From Nocardioides sp. zg-DK7169 (GTDB lineage Bacteria; Actinomycetota; Actinomycetes; Propionibacteriales; Nocardioidaceae), in NCBI RefSeq assembly GCF_013155365.1, contig NZ_JABJRA010000003.1:248001-312000 (forward strand): a stretch of DNA of 64,000 nucleotides, read 5' to 3'. Shown one piece after another: positions 47,210 to 54,984 of the stretch. The translations under genes and the position numbers were made by a program. The notes under the pieces are model-generated. The model had not been told where the DNA came from. It did no database searches and saw only the letters and a list, made by a program, of their open reading frames with translations. Each line of letters begins with the position of its first letter. The stretch's first letter is position 1.

Positions 47210-47635
47210 TCAGCGGATGTCCTTCGGGGAGGACGCCATCATCGCGACGCCGAGCAGCAGGGTGATGCCGCCGGCGATCTCGCTGACCATCGTGCCGGTG
47301 GTCGCGTCGTCGAAGATGCCGGCGAGGAGCGAGGCCAGGCCGCACAGGCCGGTGATCACGAGCAGCGGGATCCGGGCGATGTCGACCTTGAGCGCCAGGA
47401 TCGCCATCAGCGCGACGGTGGCCAGGATGCTGGAGCGGTAGCCGTCGTACATCCCGTCGTGGTCGTTGGGGAAGATCAGCCAGGCGCAGAGCATCAGGGC
47501 GATCGAGCCCGAGAGCGCGATCACCCAGCCGAGCGGGGCCACGACGGGCGGCAGCGGCTCGACCGGGACGTAGGTCGTCGTCTCGGCCTTGGCCGGTGTC
47601 GTCGGGGCGTCGGTGCGGCGGACGGGCGTGCTCAC
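47210..47635 (-). CDS. small membrane protein of unknown function
   Basis: A 141-residue protein. A 30-residue Pro/Thr-rich cytoplasmic tail is followed by four likely membrane helices (about 34-54, 68-84, 90-107 and 112-131) and a short SSPKDIR end. No family is recognised. The GTG start at 47635 follows an AAGGAGATC-type ribosome-binding site. It lies 92 bp downstream of the Dabb gene on the same strand and could share its transcript. It ends at the bidirectional terminator. Confidence 0.7.
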   Translation of the reverse strand: MSTPVRRTDAPTTPAKAETTTYVPVEPLPPVVAPLGWVIALSGSIALMLCAWLIFPNDHDGMYDGYRSSILATVALMAILALKVDIARIPLLVITGLCGLASLLAGIFDDATTGTMVSEIAGGITLLLGVAMMASSPKDIR

Positions 47636-47727
47636 AAGGATCTCCTCGGCAGATGTCGGAACGCGGCTGAGTCTAGTGACCGGCCGCTCCCGCGCTCGGG
47701 CGGGTCGGCCCCGGGCGGGGCGGGTGC

Positions 47728-48048
47728 TCAGACCAGGGCGCCGGGGGCGGGCTCGGCGGCGTCGACCTGGAGGAAGGTCTTGCTCGCCAGGACCGGCCCG
47801 ATGACGGTCTTGACGACCTCGACGTGCGCCGGGTGGGTGCTGTAGGCCTCCCAGTCGGCGCGCGAGTCGAAGGTCATCACGAACAGGACGTCGGAGTTGC
47901 CCTCCTTGATGCCGGCGTCGAAGACGACGCGGGCCGAGCGCAGCCCGTCGATGCGGCCGAGCAGCGAGCCGAGGCCCTCGGAGATGGCGGTGCGGTCGGC
48001 CTCGGTGGCCTCGTCGGTGAGCGTCAGGACGCCGATGTGCTGGAACAC
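47728..48048 (-). CDS. stress-responsive alpha/beta-barrel (Dabb) domain protein
   Basis: A 106-residue protein, all of it one Dabb ferredoxin-like domain. MFQHIGVLTLTDEA opens the first strand with the usual histidine, and DVLFVMTFDSRADWEAYSTHPAHVEVVKTVI is the family core. Bacterial Dabb proteins dimerise; some act as small enzymes in ring or polyketide catabolism. It follows the racemase/decarboxylase-like gene by 46 bp and may act in the same, unidentified catabolic route. Confidence 0.85.
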   Translation of the reverse strand: MFQHIGVLTLTDEATEADRTAISEGLGSLLGRIDGLRSARVVFDAGIKEGNSDVLFVMTFDSRADWEAYSTHPAHVEVVKTVIGPVLASKTFLQVDAAEPAPGALV

Positions 48049-48094
48049 GGGGTTGTCTCCTGGGGTCGGGGCGGGATGGGGGAGCAGCGGGTGC

Positions 48095-48841
48095 TCAGTG
48101 CAGCTCGAGCAGCGAGCCGTGGCCGACGACCTTGTCGTCGATGCCGTTGGCGCGCAGCGCGTGCCAGATGGTGGCGACGTTGATCGCGATGACCGGCTTG
48201 CCGAGCTCCTTCTCGAGCTCCGCGGCGACCGCGACCGCCTCGAGGTTGGTGCCGCACTGGATCAGGGCGTCGACGTCGGGACCGTCGACGGCCAGGAACG
48301 CCTCGCGGATGGTCTCCGGCGTCTCGTCGGCGATCGAGGTCGCCGAGGCCGAGCACAGCCCGGTGATCGCGGCGACCTCGAATCCGAGCTCGGTGAAGTA
48401 GGCGACGACCTGCTCGTCGCCGACCGGCTGGTACGGCGTGACCACGCCGATCCGCCGGGCGCCGAACGCCTTGAGCGCCTCACCGGCGGCGGTCGCGCCG
48501 GTGCTGACCTCGAGGCCGGTGAGGTCGCGGACGTTCTGCTCGAAGGCCGCGTTGCCCGCGACGCCGCCCCAGAAGGTCTCGGCCGACATGCCCATCACGA
48601 TGTAGTCCGGCTGCGCGGTCATCACGATCTCCAGGGCGTCCGGCAGCGCCTCGTTGAGGCACTCGCGGAACTTCCCGAACGCGTCGGCGGAGTCCAGCGC
48701 CGGCGCCTTGATCATGATCCGGCCGGTGTGCCAGGACAGGTCACGCGGACGGATGTGGTGGTACTCGCGCTCCACCGAGGTGTTGGTGGAGGGGATGACC
48801 AGCGCGAGCTTCGGGCCCTTGACGACGGCGGCAGCACTCAT
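48095..48841 (-). CDS. Asp/Glu racemase superfamily protein (maleate isomerase / arylmalonate decarboxylase-like)
   Basis: A 248-residue protein of the superfamily. LALVIPSTNTSVEREYHHI carries the substrate-binding Asn-Thr. ADPYIVMGMSAETFWGG-type residues (YIVMGMSAETFWGG) stand where two-cysteine racemases and maleate isomerases have their first Cys. DALIQCGTNLEAV supplies the second-half Cys. Only one catalytic Cys is thus visible, as in arylmalonate decarboxylases, so cis-trans isomerisation of maleate is less certain. The ATG at 48841 is preceded by an imperfect palindrome. Dabb follows on the same strand. Confidence 0.8.
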   Translation of the reverse strand: MSAAAVVKGPKLALVIPSTNTSVEREYHHIRPRDLSWHTGRIMIKAPALDSADAFGKFRECLNEALPDALEIVMTAQPDYIVMGMSAETFWGGVAGNAAFEQNVRDLTGLEVSTGATAAGEALKAFGARRIGVVTPYQPVGDEQVVAYFTELGFEVAAITGLCSASATSIADETPETIREAFLAVDGPDVDALIQCGTNLEAVAVAAELEKELGKPVIAINVATIWHALRANGIDDKVVGHGSLLELH

Positions 48842-48853
48842 GGCAAAGAAGAT

Positions 48854-48867
48854 ATCGGATATACGAT
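48854..48867. promoter_or_regulatory. possible GntR-type operator upstream of the racemase-like gene
   Basis: ATCGGATATACGAT is a 14-bp palindrome with one mismatched pair, AT-rich in its centre, 12 bp before the ATG. It resembles FCD-type GntR sites, but no GntR gene is in the window. Confidence 0.4.
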
Positions 48868-48933
48868 CCGCTGTCTCGGGACCTTCGGCCCGGCTTCGGT
48901 CCCGTGCACCCGTGCGGCTGCTTCGATGGCGCG

Positions 48934-49791
48934 ATGAGCACAGCGGCGGGGGAGCGCGGCGGGAACGCCGAGGACAGGACCGGGCACTGGTCGGGGATCG
49001 CACAGGCATACGCCGCGTCGTTCGCGTCCCTGTGCCACGGCGGTGTGCCGGGACTGCTGGACGCGGCGGAGGCGGCCGCCGGGGCGGGCGGGCTGATGGG
49101 TCGGCGGCTGCTCGACGTCGGCACGGGCACCGGCGCCGTCGCGGCCGAGGCGGTACGCCGCGGCGCGGCGGTGACCGCGGTCGACCCGGACCCCGAGCTG
49201 CTCACGCTCGGCGCCGCGGCGTTCGAGGGCCCCACGCTGCTCGCGGCCCTGCCGGACCTGCCGTTCGGCGACGCGTCGTACGACGTGGTCGTGGCGGGGT
49301 TCGTGGTCAACCAGCTCGGCGACCCGCGCGCCGGCGTGCGCGAGCTGGTGCGGGTCGCCTCGACCGCGGTGGCGGTGACGATCTGGCCGTCCGGGCCGCG
49401 ACCGAGCGCGACGCTGCTCGAGGAGACGCTGCGGCGCGCGGGCGCGCAGCCGCCGCCGGGCACCCGGCTGCCGGCGGAGCTCGACTTCGAGCGCAGCGTC
49501 CCCGGGCTCGGTGCCCTGCTGCAGGAGGCCGGGCTCGCCGACGTGGTCACCGCCGAGCTGCGCTTCCCGTGGCGGATCGCGCCGCAGACCTGGTGGACCG
49601 GCATCGCCGGGGGAGTCGGCGTGGTCGGGCGCACCTACCTCGCCCAGGACGACGCGGGGCGGGCCCGGCTGCGCGCGGCGTACGACGACGTCGTGGGCGA
49701 GCGGCTCGCCGACCAGGCGCGGCAGGGCCGCTCCGGGACCGAGCTGGACCTCGACGAGGTGGCCGTCGTGGCCGCCGGTCGCCACCCCTAG
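48934..49791 (+). CDS. class I SAM-dependent methyltransferase
   Basis: A 285-residue enzyme. Motif I is LLDVGTGTGAVAAEAVRRG, the acidic loop AVDPDPELL and motif II SYDVVVAGFVVNQLGDPRAG, all typical of methyltransferase domain 11/25. HWSGIAQAYAASFASLCHGG before motif I is a conserved substrate-side region. The C-terminal third (about 185-285) is helical and probably closes over the substrate, which is not identifiable. The TAG stop overlaps the -10 box of the next gene. Confidence 0.85.
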   Translation: MSTAAGERGGNAEDRTGHWSGIAQAYAASFASLCHGGVPGLLDAAEAAAGAGGLMGRRLLDVGTGTGAVAAEAVRRGAAVTAVDPDPELLTLGAAAFEGPTLLAALPDLPFGDASYDVVVAGFVVNQLGDPRAGVRELVRVASTAVAVTIWPSGPRPSATLLEETLRRAGAQPPPGTRLPAELDFERSVPGLGALLQEAGLADVVTAELRFPWRIAPQTWWTGIAGGVGVVGRTYLAQDDAGRARLRAAYDDVVGERLADQARQGRSGTELDLDEVAVVAAGRHP

Positions 49792-49794
49792 GCT
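49789..49794 (+). promoter_or_regulatory. -10 box of the hydrolase gene, overlapping the methyltransferase stop
   Basis: TAGGCT, 6 bp before the GTG at 49801; its first three bases are the upstream stop codon, the same arrangement as at 1794-1799. Confidence 0.5.
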
Positions 49795-49800
49795 GGGCGC

Positions 49801-50631
49801 GTGACCAGCGCCGCGACGTCCACCAGCTCGACCAGCCCGACCGAGACCGCGATCCACAGCACCGAGGTCGGCGACAGCGGCGCCCGGGTGGTCTTCCTGC
49901 ACGGGCTGTTCGGGCAGGGACGCAACTTCACGCAGGTCGCGAAGGCGCTGCGCCCGGAGTTCCGCTCGCTGCTGGTCGACCTGCCCAACCACGGCCGCTC
50001 GGAGTGGACCGAGCGTTTCGGGTACGCCGAGACCGCCGACCTGGTCGCCGAGCACCTGCGCGCGGGCTTCGCGGCCGACGGCCCGGTGCACGTGGTCGGG
50101 CACTCGATGGGCGGCAAGACCGCGATGCAGCTGGCGCTGCGCCACCCCGACCTGGTCGACCGGCTGGTCGTCGTGGACATCTCGCCGGTGCCGAGCGGCG
50201 GCACGGGGGAGTTCGAGCACCTCCTCGACAGCCTCGCCGGGCTCGACCTGGACGCGATCGAGCGGCGCAGCGACGCCGACGAGCGGCTCGCCGACCCGAT
50301 CCCGGACGAGCGGGTGCGCGGCTTCCTCCTGCAGAACCTGCGCTCCGCCGACGGCGGCTTCCACTGGCAGCCCAACCTCGCGCTGCTGCGCCGCGACCTG
50401 CCCGACATCGGCGGCTGGCCCGAGATCGACGCCCGCTTCGACCACCCGGTGCTGTGGCTGGCCGGCGAGCGCTCGCCGTACGTGCGCCCCGAGCACGAGG
50501 ACGCGATGCGCGCGCTCTTCCCGCGCACCCGGCTGGCCACCATCAAGGGGGCCGGTCACTGGGTGCACTCCGAGCAGCCCGAGGCGTTCATCTCCGCGTT
50601 GCGGGTCTTCCTCGGGGCTGCGGCGAGCTGA
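49801..50631 (+). CDS. alpha/beta-fold hydrolase (YbfF-like esterase)
   Basis: A 276-residue hydrolase. The oxyanion-hole motif is FLHGLFGQGRNF, the nucleophile elbow GHSMGGKTAMQ, the acid probably Asp/Glu in LWLAGERSPYV, and the final histidine is in IKGAGHWVHSEQPEAF. HGLFGQGRNFTQVAKALRPEFRSLLVDLPNHGRSEW matches the YbfF/ABHD11 type of esterase. Thr/Ser-rich residues 1-15 are probably disordered. It is followed after 1 bp by the GrpB gene. Confidence 0.9.
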   Translation: MTSAATSTSSTSPTETAIHSTEVGDSGARVVFLHGLFGQGRNFTQVAKALRPEFRSLLVDLPNHGRSEWTERFGYAETADLVAEHLRAGFAADGPVHVVGHSMGGKTAMQLALRHPDLVDRLVVVDISPVPSGGTGEFEHLLDSLAGLDLDAIERRSDADERLADPIPDERVRGFLLQNLRSADGGFHWQPNLALLRRDLPDIGGWPEIDARFDHPVLWLAGERSPYVRPEHEDAMRALFPRTRLATIKGAGHWVHSEQPEAFISALRVFLGAAAS

Positions 50632-50632
50632 G

Positions 50633-51244
50633 GTGGTCACCCGCCTCGACGTCGTCACCTTCCACGACCCGCCGGTGCCGGCAGGGGAGTCGCCCTGGGT
50701 GCCCGGCGCGGGCCCGTCGCCCGCCGTCGCCGTCGTCGCGCCCGACCCCGCCTGGCCGGGTCGGTACGACGAGCTCGCCACCCGGGTGCGGGAGGCGCTC
50801 GGCGCGCGGGTGCTCTCGCTGACCCACGTCGGCTCCACCGCGGTGCCCGACCTGCCCGCCAAGCCGATCATCGACATCGACCTGGTGCTCGCCGACCCCG
50901 CCGAGGAGGCGGCGTACGTCCCGGCCCTGGCGGCGGTCGGCTTCGAGCTGCGGGTGCGCGAACCGTGGTGGTTCGAGCACCGGTTGCTGCGCGCCTCCGA
51001 TCCGGCCTGCCACCTGCACGTCTTCGGCCCGGACAGTCCCGAACCGATGAAGCACCGGATCTTCCGCGACCGGCTGCGCACCCACCCCGTCGACCGCGAC
51101 CTCTACGCCCGCACCAAGCGCGCCGCCGCCGACGCCGCGCACGCCGCCGGTGAGCACAGCATGGAGTACAACGCCCGCAAGGAGGCCGTCGTGCGGGAGA
51201 TCTGTCAGCGCGCGTTCGTCGCCGCCGGGCTGCTCGAGGGCTGA
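50633..51244 (+). CDS. GrpB (UPF0157) nucleotidyltransferase-like protein
   Basis: A 203-residue protein. The UPF0157 core has PDPAWPGRYDELATRVREALGARVLSLTHVGSTAVPDLPAKPIIDIDLVLAD, where GSTAVP and the DIDLVL acids follow the nucleotidyltransferase pattern. HRIFRDRLRTHPVDRDLYARTKRAAAD is the usual C-terminal helix. The family is often found fused to dephospho-CoA kinase in actinobacteria; this is the free-standing form with a 45-residue N-terminal extension. The GTG start is 1 bp after the preceding stop. Palindrome copy 10 starts 10 bp after its own stop. Confidence 0.88.
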   Translation: MVTRLDVVTFHDPPVPAGESPWVPGAGPSPAVAVVAPDPAWPGRYDELATRVREALGARVLSLTHVGSTAVPDLPAKPIIDIDLVLADPAEEAAYVPALAAVGFELRVREPWWFEHRLLRASDPACHLHVFGPDSPEPMKHRIFRDRLRTHPVDRDLYARTKRAAADAAHAAGEHSMEYNARKEAVVREICQRAFVAAGLLEG

Positions 51245-51254
51245 GTAACCCCCC

Positions 51255-51313
51255 ACGTTTGGTCCCCAACGACAACATTTCGGGGCCAGATGTTGTCGTT
51301 GGGGACCAAACGT
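51255..51313 (+). repeat. 59-bp palindromic element, copy 10
   Basis: Perfect 19-nt arms at 51255-51273 and 51295-51313. Loop ends AACAT and ATGTT extend the pairing to 24 bp, the longest stem in the family. It lies 10 bp after the GrpB-family stop and 150 bp before the mraY-like gene. Confidence 0.95.
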
Positions 51314-51463
51314 CGGTGTCAGCGGACCCCGTCGGGTCCCAGCAAGACCCCGGCGAGCCGCGTGTCGAAGGACCACCGCGCGTCCGGTCTGTCCCAGAAT
51401 GACCCGCGGATCTGCTCCCGGCTCGACGGGGTTCGACCATCCTGAGCGAGCCGAGGGGGCCGC

Positions 51464-52549
51464 ATGCGGGTCATCGTGCTGAGCGGTGCGCTGGCCGTGG
51501 TCTGCGCGTTGCTGGGGACCCGGCTGGCCATCGGCTGGTTCACCCGGCACGGCTTCGGCCAGCCGATCCGGGACGACGGCCCGCTGACCCACCACGTCAA
51601 GCGCGGCACGCCCACGATGGGCGGCGTGGTCATCGTGGTCGGCGCGACCGCGGCGTACCTCGCGGCGACGTTCCTGACCGGGAACCGTCCGAGCGCCAGC
51701 GCGTGGCTGCTGCTCCTGCTGTTCGCCGGCTGCGGCGCGGTGGGGTTCCTCGACGACTTCATCAAGGTCTACCGCCAGCACAACCAGGGGCTGCGCGGCC
51801 GGGCCAAGATCGCCGGCCAGACCGCCGTCGCGCTGGGGTTCGGGGTCCTGGCGACGCTGTTCTTCGCCGACGACAGGGGAATGCACCCGGCGTCGCAGCA
51901 CCTCTCCACGACGCACGACTGGGGCATCAAGCTCCCGGTCGTCGTGGTCCTGCTGCTGATCTGGTTCATCGTGACCGCGACCTCCAACGCCGCGAACCTC
52001 ACCGACGGCGCCGACGGGCTGCTCGCCGGGATCTCCGCGATGGTCTTCGGCGCCTACGTCCTGGTCAACGTCTGGCAGAACAACCAGCGCTGCGGGTCCA
52101 CGCGGGCCGCGGTCGTCGAGGCGCAGTGCTACGAGGTGCGCGACCCGCTGGACCTCGCGGTGTTCTCCGCGGCCATCGCCGGTGCCTGCATCGGTTTCCT
52201 GTGGTGGAACGCCAAACCGGCACGGATCATGATGGGCGATGTCGGCTCGCTGGCCCTTGGCGGTGCCCTGGCCGGCCTGGCGATCATGTCGCGCACCGAG
52301 CTGCTGATGGCCGTCATCGCCGGGGTGTTCGTCCTCGAGGCGATGTCGGTGCTGATCCAGGTCGGCTATTTCAAGCTCACCAAGCGGTTCACCGGCGTCG
52401 GCCGCCGCGTCTTCCGGATCACCCCGATCCACCACCACTTCGAGCACCTGGGCTGGGACGAGGTCAACGTCGTGATCCGCTTCTGGGTGATCGCCGGGAC
52501 GTGCGTCGCCGCAGGCCTCGGGATCTTCTACACCGCCTGGCTGGCGTGA
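51464..52549 (+). CDS. mraY: MraY-like phospho-N-acetylmuramoyl-pentapeptide transferase, outside a dcw cluster
   Basis: A 361-residue membrane protein with about ten helices that would transfer phospho-MurNAc-pentapeptide to undecaprenyl phosphate (lipid I). Active-site features are present: HHVKRGTPTMGG, GFLDDFIKVYRQHNQGLRGRAKI (Asp-Asp pair), NAANLTDGADGLL, IMMGDVGSLALGG and PIHHHFEHLGWDE (HHH motif). GDVGSL replaces the usual GDTGSL. No mur, fts or ddl genes are next to it, so it is either a second copy or a relocated one. The ATG at 51464 is set by the conserved N terminus. Confidence 0.9.
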   Translation: MRVIVLSGALAVVCALLGTRLAIGWFTRHGFGQPIRDDGPLTHHVKRGTPTMGGVVIVVGATAAYLAATFLTGNRPSASAWLLLLLFAGCGAVGFLDDFIKVYRQHNQGLRGRAKIAGQTAVALGFGVLATLFFADDRGMHPASQHLSTTHDWGIKLPVVVVLLLIWFIVTATSNAANLTDGADGLLAGISAMVFGAYVLVNVWQNNQRCGSTRAAVVEAQCYEVRDPLDLAVFSAAIAGACIGFLWWNAKPARIMMGDVGSLALGGALAGLAIMSRTELLMAVIAGVFVLEAMSVLIQVGYFKLTKRFTGVGRRVFRITPIHHHFEHLGWDEVNVVIRFWVIAGTCVAAGLGIFYTAWLA

Positions 52550-52589
52550 GCGATCCAGCCCCTCTCGACCGCCATCCGAATATCGCCGA

Positions 52590-52611
52590 TAACTGACATT
52601 ATGTCAGGTTA
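52590..52611. repeat. AT-rich inverted repeat at the end of the recombinase-like gene
   Basis: CTGACAT and ATGTCAG flank a single T. Outer bases extend the match to TAAC-TGACAT against TAACCTGACAT, with one extra base in one arm. It is markedly AT-rich for this genome and overlaps the minus-strand stop codon. It may be a protein-binding or recombination site, or a terminator. Confidence 0.55.
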
Positions 52612-53511
52612 TGAAGATCGAAGGTCCCTCCCGCCCTCCTCCGTCGCCTCGGGTGAGAACGCCAGGCGCCCCAACGACAGGTCCGACGCACGCAACCCCT
52701 GGGCCGCGGACGCACCGGTGCGCACCCAGGTCTGGGCGGCCGCGGCGTGGGTCCGGTTCAGGCTGCGCGCACTGAGCGGCAGCCCGCGCGCATAGACGCT
52801 GCCGTTGCGGGTCCCGGGCCGCAGCGTCACGAACATCGCCCGGACCCGGTCCGAGACCACGACCTGTTCGCGTACGGCGAGCCAGGCGCGCACGGCCTCG
52901 AGGGCATGGCCCGGCAGGGCGAGCGGGAGCAGGTACGGCGCGCCGGGGCCGGGCGGGTTGCGCCACAGCTCGGCGACGACACCGTCGGCGGAGACGCTCC
53001 GGTCGCTCAGGCTGGCGATCTCGCCGACCCACAGGCCCGCGGACGCCAGCGCGGCGGCCGCCCACGTGCGGGTGCCGGCCTCACTGGTGTCGTGGCGCAG
53101 CCAGGTGAGGAAGGCGCGTCGCGACGCGCCCTCGGTCCAGCCGCGCTCGGGCGCCGTACCGACCCCGGGCACCGGCCCGTCGAGGCCCACGATCGCGCCG
53201 AGCTCTCGCAGCACCGAGCTGCGGACCCGCATGGACGCCTCCGTGGACGGCCGGGCATGGCCACCTCGGCTGCGCAGCGTGCCGGCGGCCGCCATCGTCA
53301 GGTAGGTGCGGGCGCGTTCGCCACCCAGCCAGGCGACGCACTCGGGCGCGTCGTCGCCGCCCAGGGCCCGGGCGCGGTGGATCTCCCCCACCACCCAGGT
53401 CACCTGGCGCGCGCGGCCCGCACCGGCGCGCTGCGTCGCCGTGCTCGCGGCCGCCCACAGCCCGCACCCGCCGTCCCTGCACTCCACCCGCCGAACCGTA
53501 GCCGTGGCCAC
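52609..53511 (-). CDS. possible degenerate tyrosine-recombinase-like protein
   Basis: A 300-residue soluble protein with weak resemblance to phage-type integrases. An N-terminal helical half resembles a SAM-like core-binding domain. ALASAGLWVGEIASLSDRSV is placed like the YTGLRxGEL motif but has Trp where the catalytic Arg should be. LPLALPGHALEAVRAWLA and a late GLRASDL segment are placed like HxLRH but lack its histidines, and no tyrosine is evident near the end. If related, it is inactive or used only for DNA binding. Similar proteins without known function occur in Nocardioidaceae. The GTG at 53511 is a best guess. Confidence 0.5.
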   Translation of the reverse strand: MATATVRRVECRDGGCGLWAAASTATQRAGAGRARQVTWVVGEIHRARALGGDDAPECVAWLGGERARTYLTMAAAGTLRSRGGHARPSTEASMRVRSSVLRELGAIVGLDGPVPGVGTAPERGWTEGASRRAFLTWLRHDTSEAGTRTWAAAALASAGLWVGEIASLSDRSVSADGVVAELWRNPPGPGAPYLLPLALPGHALEAVRAWLAVREQVVVSDRVRAMFVTLRPGTRNGSVYARGLPLSARSLNRTHAAAAQTWVRTGASAAQGLRASDLSLGRLAFSPEATEEGGRDLRSS

Positions 53512-53621
53512 CCCCAGGGCCTCCCCTGCTGGTGCCCGCGCAGCGAAGCTGCGGCCGACCGATTTCCCTGGAGGCTCGCCGGTTGCGTCTGTTATCTCAG
53601 CACGGTGCTCCCAGCACTCGG

Positions 53622-53852
53622 TCAGTCCGGCGGCGGCTCGCCCCGGTCGTCCCTGCCCGAGTCGTTCTTGTCGGGGTCGTCCTCACGCAGCCGCCCCGCG
53701 CGCACCAACGCGTCGTGGAGGATCTTCTCGATCTGGGCATTGACCGAGCGCAGCTCGTCGTCGGCCCAGCGGCGTACCGCGTCGGCCACGGGCCGGCTCA
53801 GCCGGAGCGGGATCTGCTTGCGCTCCGGCCGGCCGGGCACTCCGCGGGGCAC
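53622..53852 (-). CDS. Arc/MetJ-type ribbon-helix-helix protein
   Basis: A 76-residue protein. PERKQIPLRLSRPVADAVRRWADDELRSVNAQIEKILHDALVRAGR has the RHH plan: a beta strand (KQIPLRL) and two helices with the SVNAQIEKIL segment common to Arc-like DNA-binding proteins. The tail is acidic and disordered. It lies 22 bp after the SPFH gene on the same strand. RHH proteins usually repress their own operon, and a symmetric site sits in the SPFH promoter. It is not a toxin-antitoxin pair in any obvious way, because the partner is an SPFH protein. Confidence 0.85.
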   Translation of the reverse strand: MPRGVPGRPERKQIPLRLSRPVADAVRRWADDELRSVNAQIEKILHDALVRAGRLREDDPDKNDSGRDDRGEPPPD

Positions 53853-53874
53853 GTCGCGTCCTCGGCCGTCGCGC

Positions 53875-54858
53875 TCAGGAGTACAGCGAGCCGACGTTGA
53901 GGACCGGCGTCGCCGAGCCCCCGCCGACCAGCACGGTCATGAGGTTGGAGGTCATCGAGGCCCGGCGCTCGGGGTCCAGCTCGATGTCACCGCTCTTCTC
54001 CAGCGCCGCCAGCGCCTCGGTCACCAGGCCCACGGCACCGGTGACCATGACCTGACGGGCGTCCAGGACCGCCTGGGCCTGCTGGCGCTGGAGCATCGCG
54101 CCGGCGATCTCCGCGGCGTAGGAGAGGTTGGACAGCCGGACCTCGAGCACCTCGAGCCCGGCGATGTGGATGCGCTCGTTGAGCTCGACGACCAGCTCGT
54201 CGGCGACCTCGGCGCCGTTCTCGCGCAGGGTGAGGATCCTGGGCGAGCGCTCGACCTCCTCCTCGGTCTGGTCGCTCGCGGCCGCCTGGGCCTGCGCGTC
54301 GTAGGGGTGCGTCGCGACCACGTGCCGCAGCGCGGCCTCGGACTGGGTGGTGATGAACTCGTCGTACTGGTCGACGGCGAACGCCGCCTTCGCGGTGTCG
54401 GCGACCTGCCAGACCACGATCGCGGAGACCTCGACGGGCGAGCCGGTCTTCTCGTTGACCTTGAGGGTCTGGGTCTCGAAGTTCTGCACCCGCACCGGGA
54501 CCAGGCGGCGCCCGGTCAGCGGCACCGTGAAGGACAGGCCGGTGCGTCGCACGGTGCCGACGTAGGCGCCGAAGAAGGTGACCACGCGCGTCGCGCCGGG
54601 CTGGATGACGCTGAAGCCGGTGAGCGCCACGAGCGCGGCCAGGCCGAGGACCGCCCCGGGCACGGTGAGCGCGACCGCGCGCCCGATGTCGTCGGACTCC
54701 CCCGCCACGACGCCCATCACGACGAGGACCGCCGAGGCTGCGGCCCCGAGGACGACGAGCGCCAGCACCGGCCAGCCGCCCACCGCGAAACCGGGCTTCT
54801 CCTGGATGTCGACACGGACCGGAGGGGTCGTGACGGCGGTGGACGTCGCATCGCTCAT
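53875..54858 (-). CDS. SPFH-domain (stomatin/prohibitin-like) membrane protein
   Basis: A 327-residue protein. Two membrane helices (about 28-50 and 63-83) precede the SPFH/band 7 domain (about 85-255; FSVIQPGATRVVTFFGAYVGTVRRTGLSFTVPL, NEKTGSPVEVSAIVVWQVADTAKAAFAVDQY). The C-terminal region (about 255-327) is helical and likely oligomerises. SPFH proteins scaffold membrane microdomains and can recruit proteases. In actinobacteria this type is regularly followed by a small RHH gene, as here. A GAGGAG ribosome-binding site precedes the ATG. Confidence 0.9.
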   Translation of the reverse strand: MSDATSTAVTTPPVRVDIQEKPGFAVGGWPVLALVVLGAAASAVLVVMGVVAGESDDIGRAVALTVPGAVLGLAALVALTGFSVIQPGATRVVTFFGAYVGTVRRTGLSFTVPLTGRRLVPVRVQNFETQTLKVNEKTGSPVEVSAIVVWQVADTAKAAFAVDQYDEFITTQSEAALRHVVATHPYDAQAQAAASDQTEEEVERSPRILTLRENGAEVADELVVELNERIHIAGLEVLEVRLSNLSYAAEIAGAMLQRQQAQAVLDARQVMVTGAVGLVTEALAALEKSGDIELDPERRASMTSNLMTVLVGGGSATPVLNVGSLYS

Positions 54859-54899
54859 GGGCGGGGCTCCTCGTGGTGGTGGGCGGTGACGCCCGAAAG

Positions 54900-54918
54900 T
54901 GATATCACCACGATATCA
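54900..54918. promoter_or_regulatory. operator candidate of the SPFH-RHH operon
   Basis: TGATATC and GATATCA are perfect inverted arms around ACCAC, 42 bp upstream of the SPFH start. TATCAC/TATCGT within it could be the -10 region, so binding would repress. The downstream-encoded RHH protein is the natural candidate ligand. Confidence 0.65.
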
Positions 54919-54984
54919 GGCGGACGCGCTGCCGGCGACCGTCCGCCATGCTGGGCACGCGCGTACGACGAGCGGAGGAACGCC

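Noticed and set aside
53622-54858. Toxin-antitoxin module
   Set aside because: The RHH protein resembles antitoxins, but its operon partner is a full SPFH membrane protein with no toxin features.
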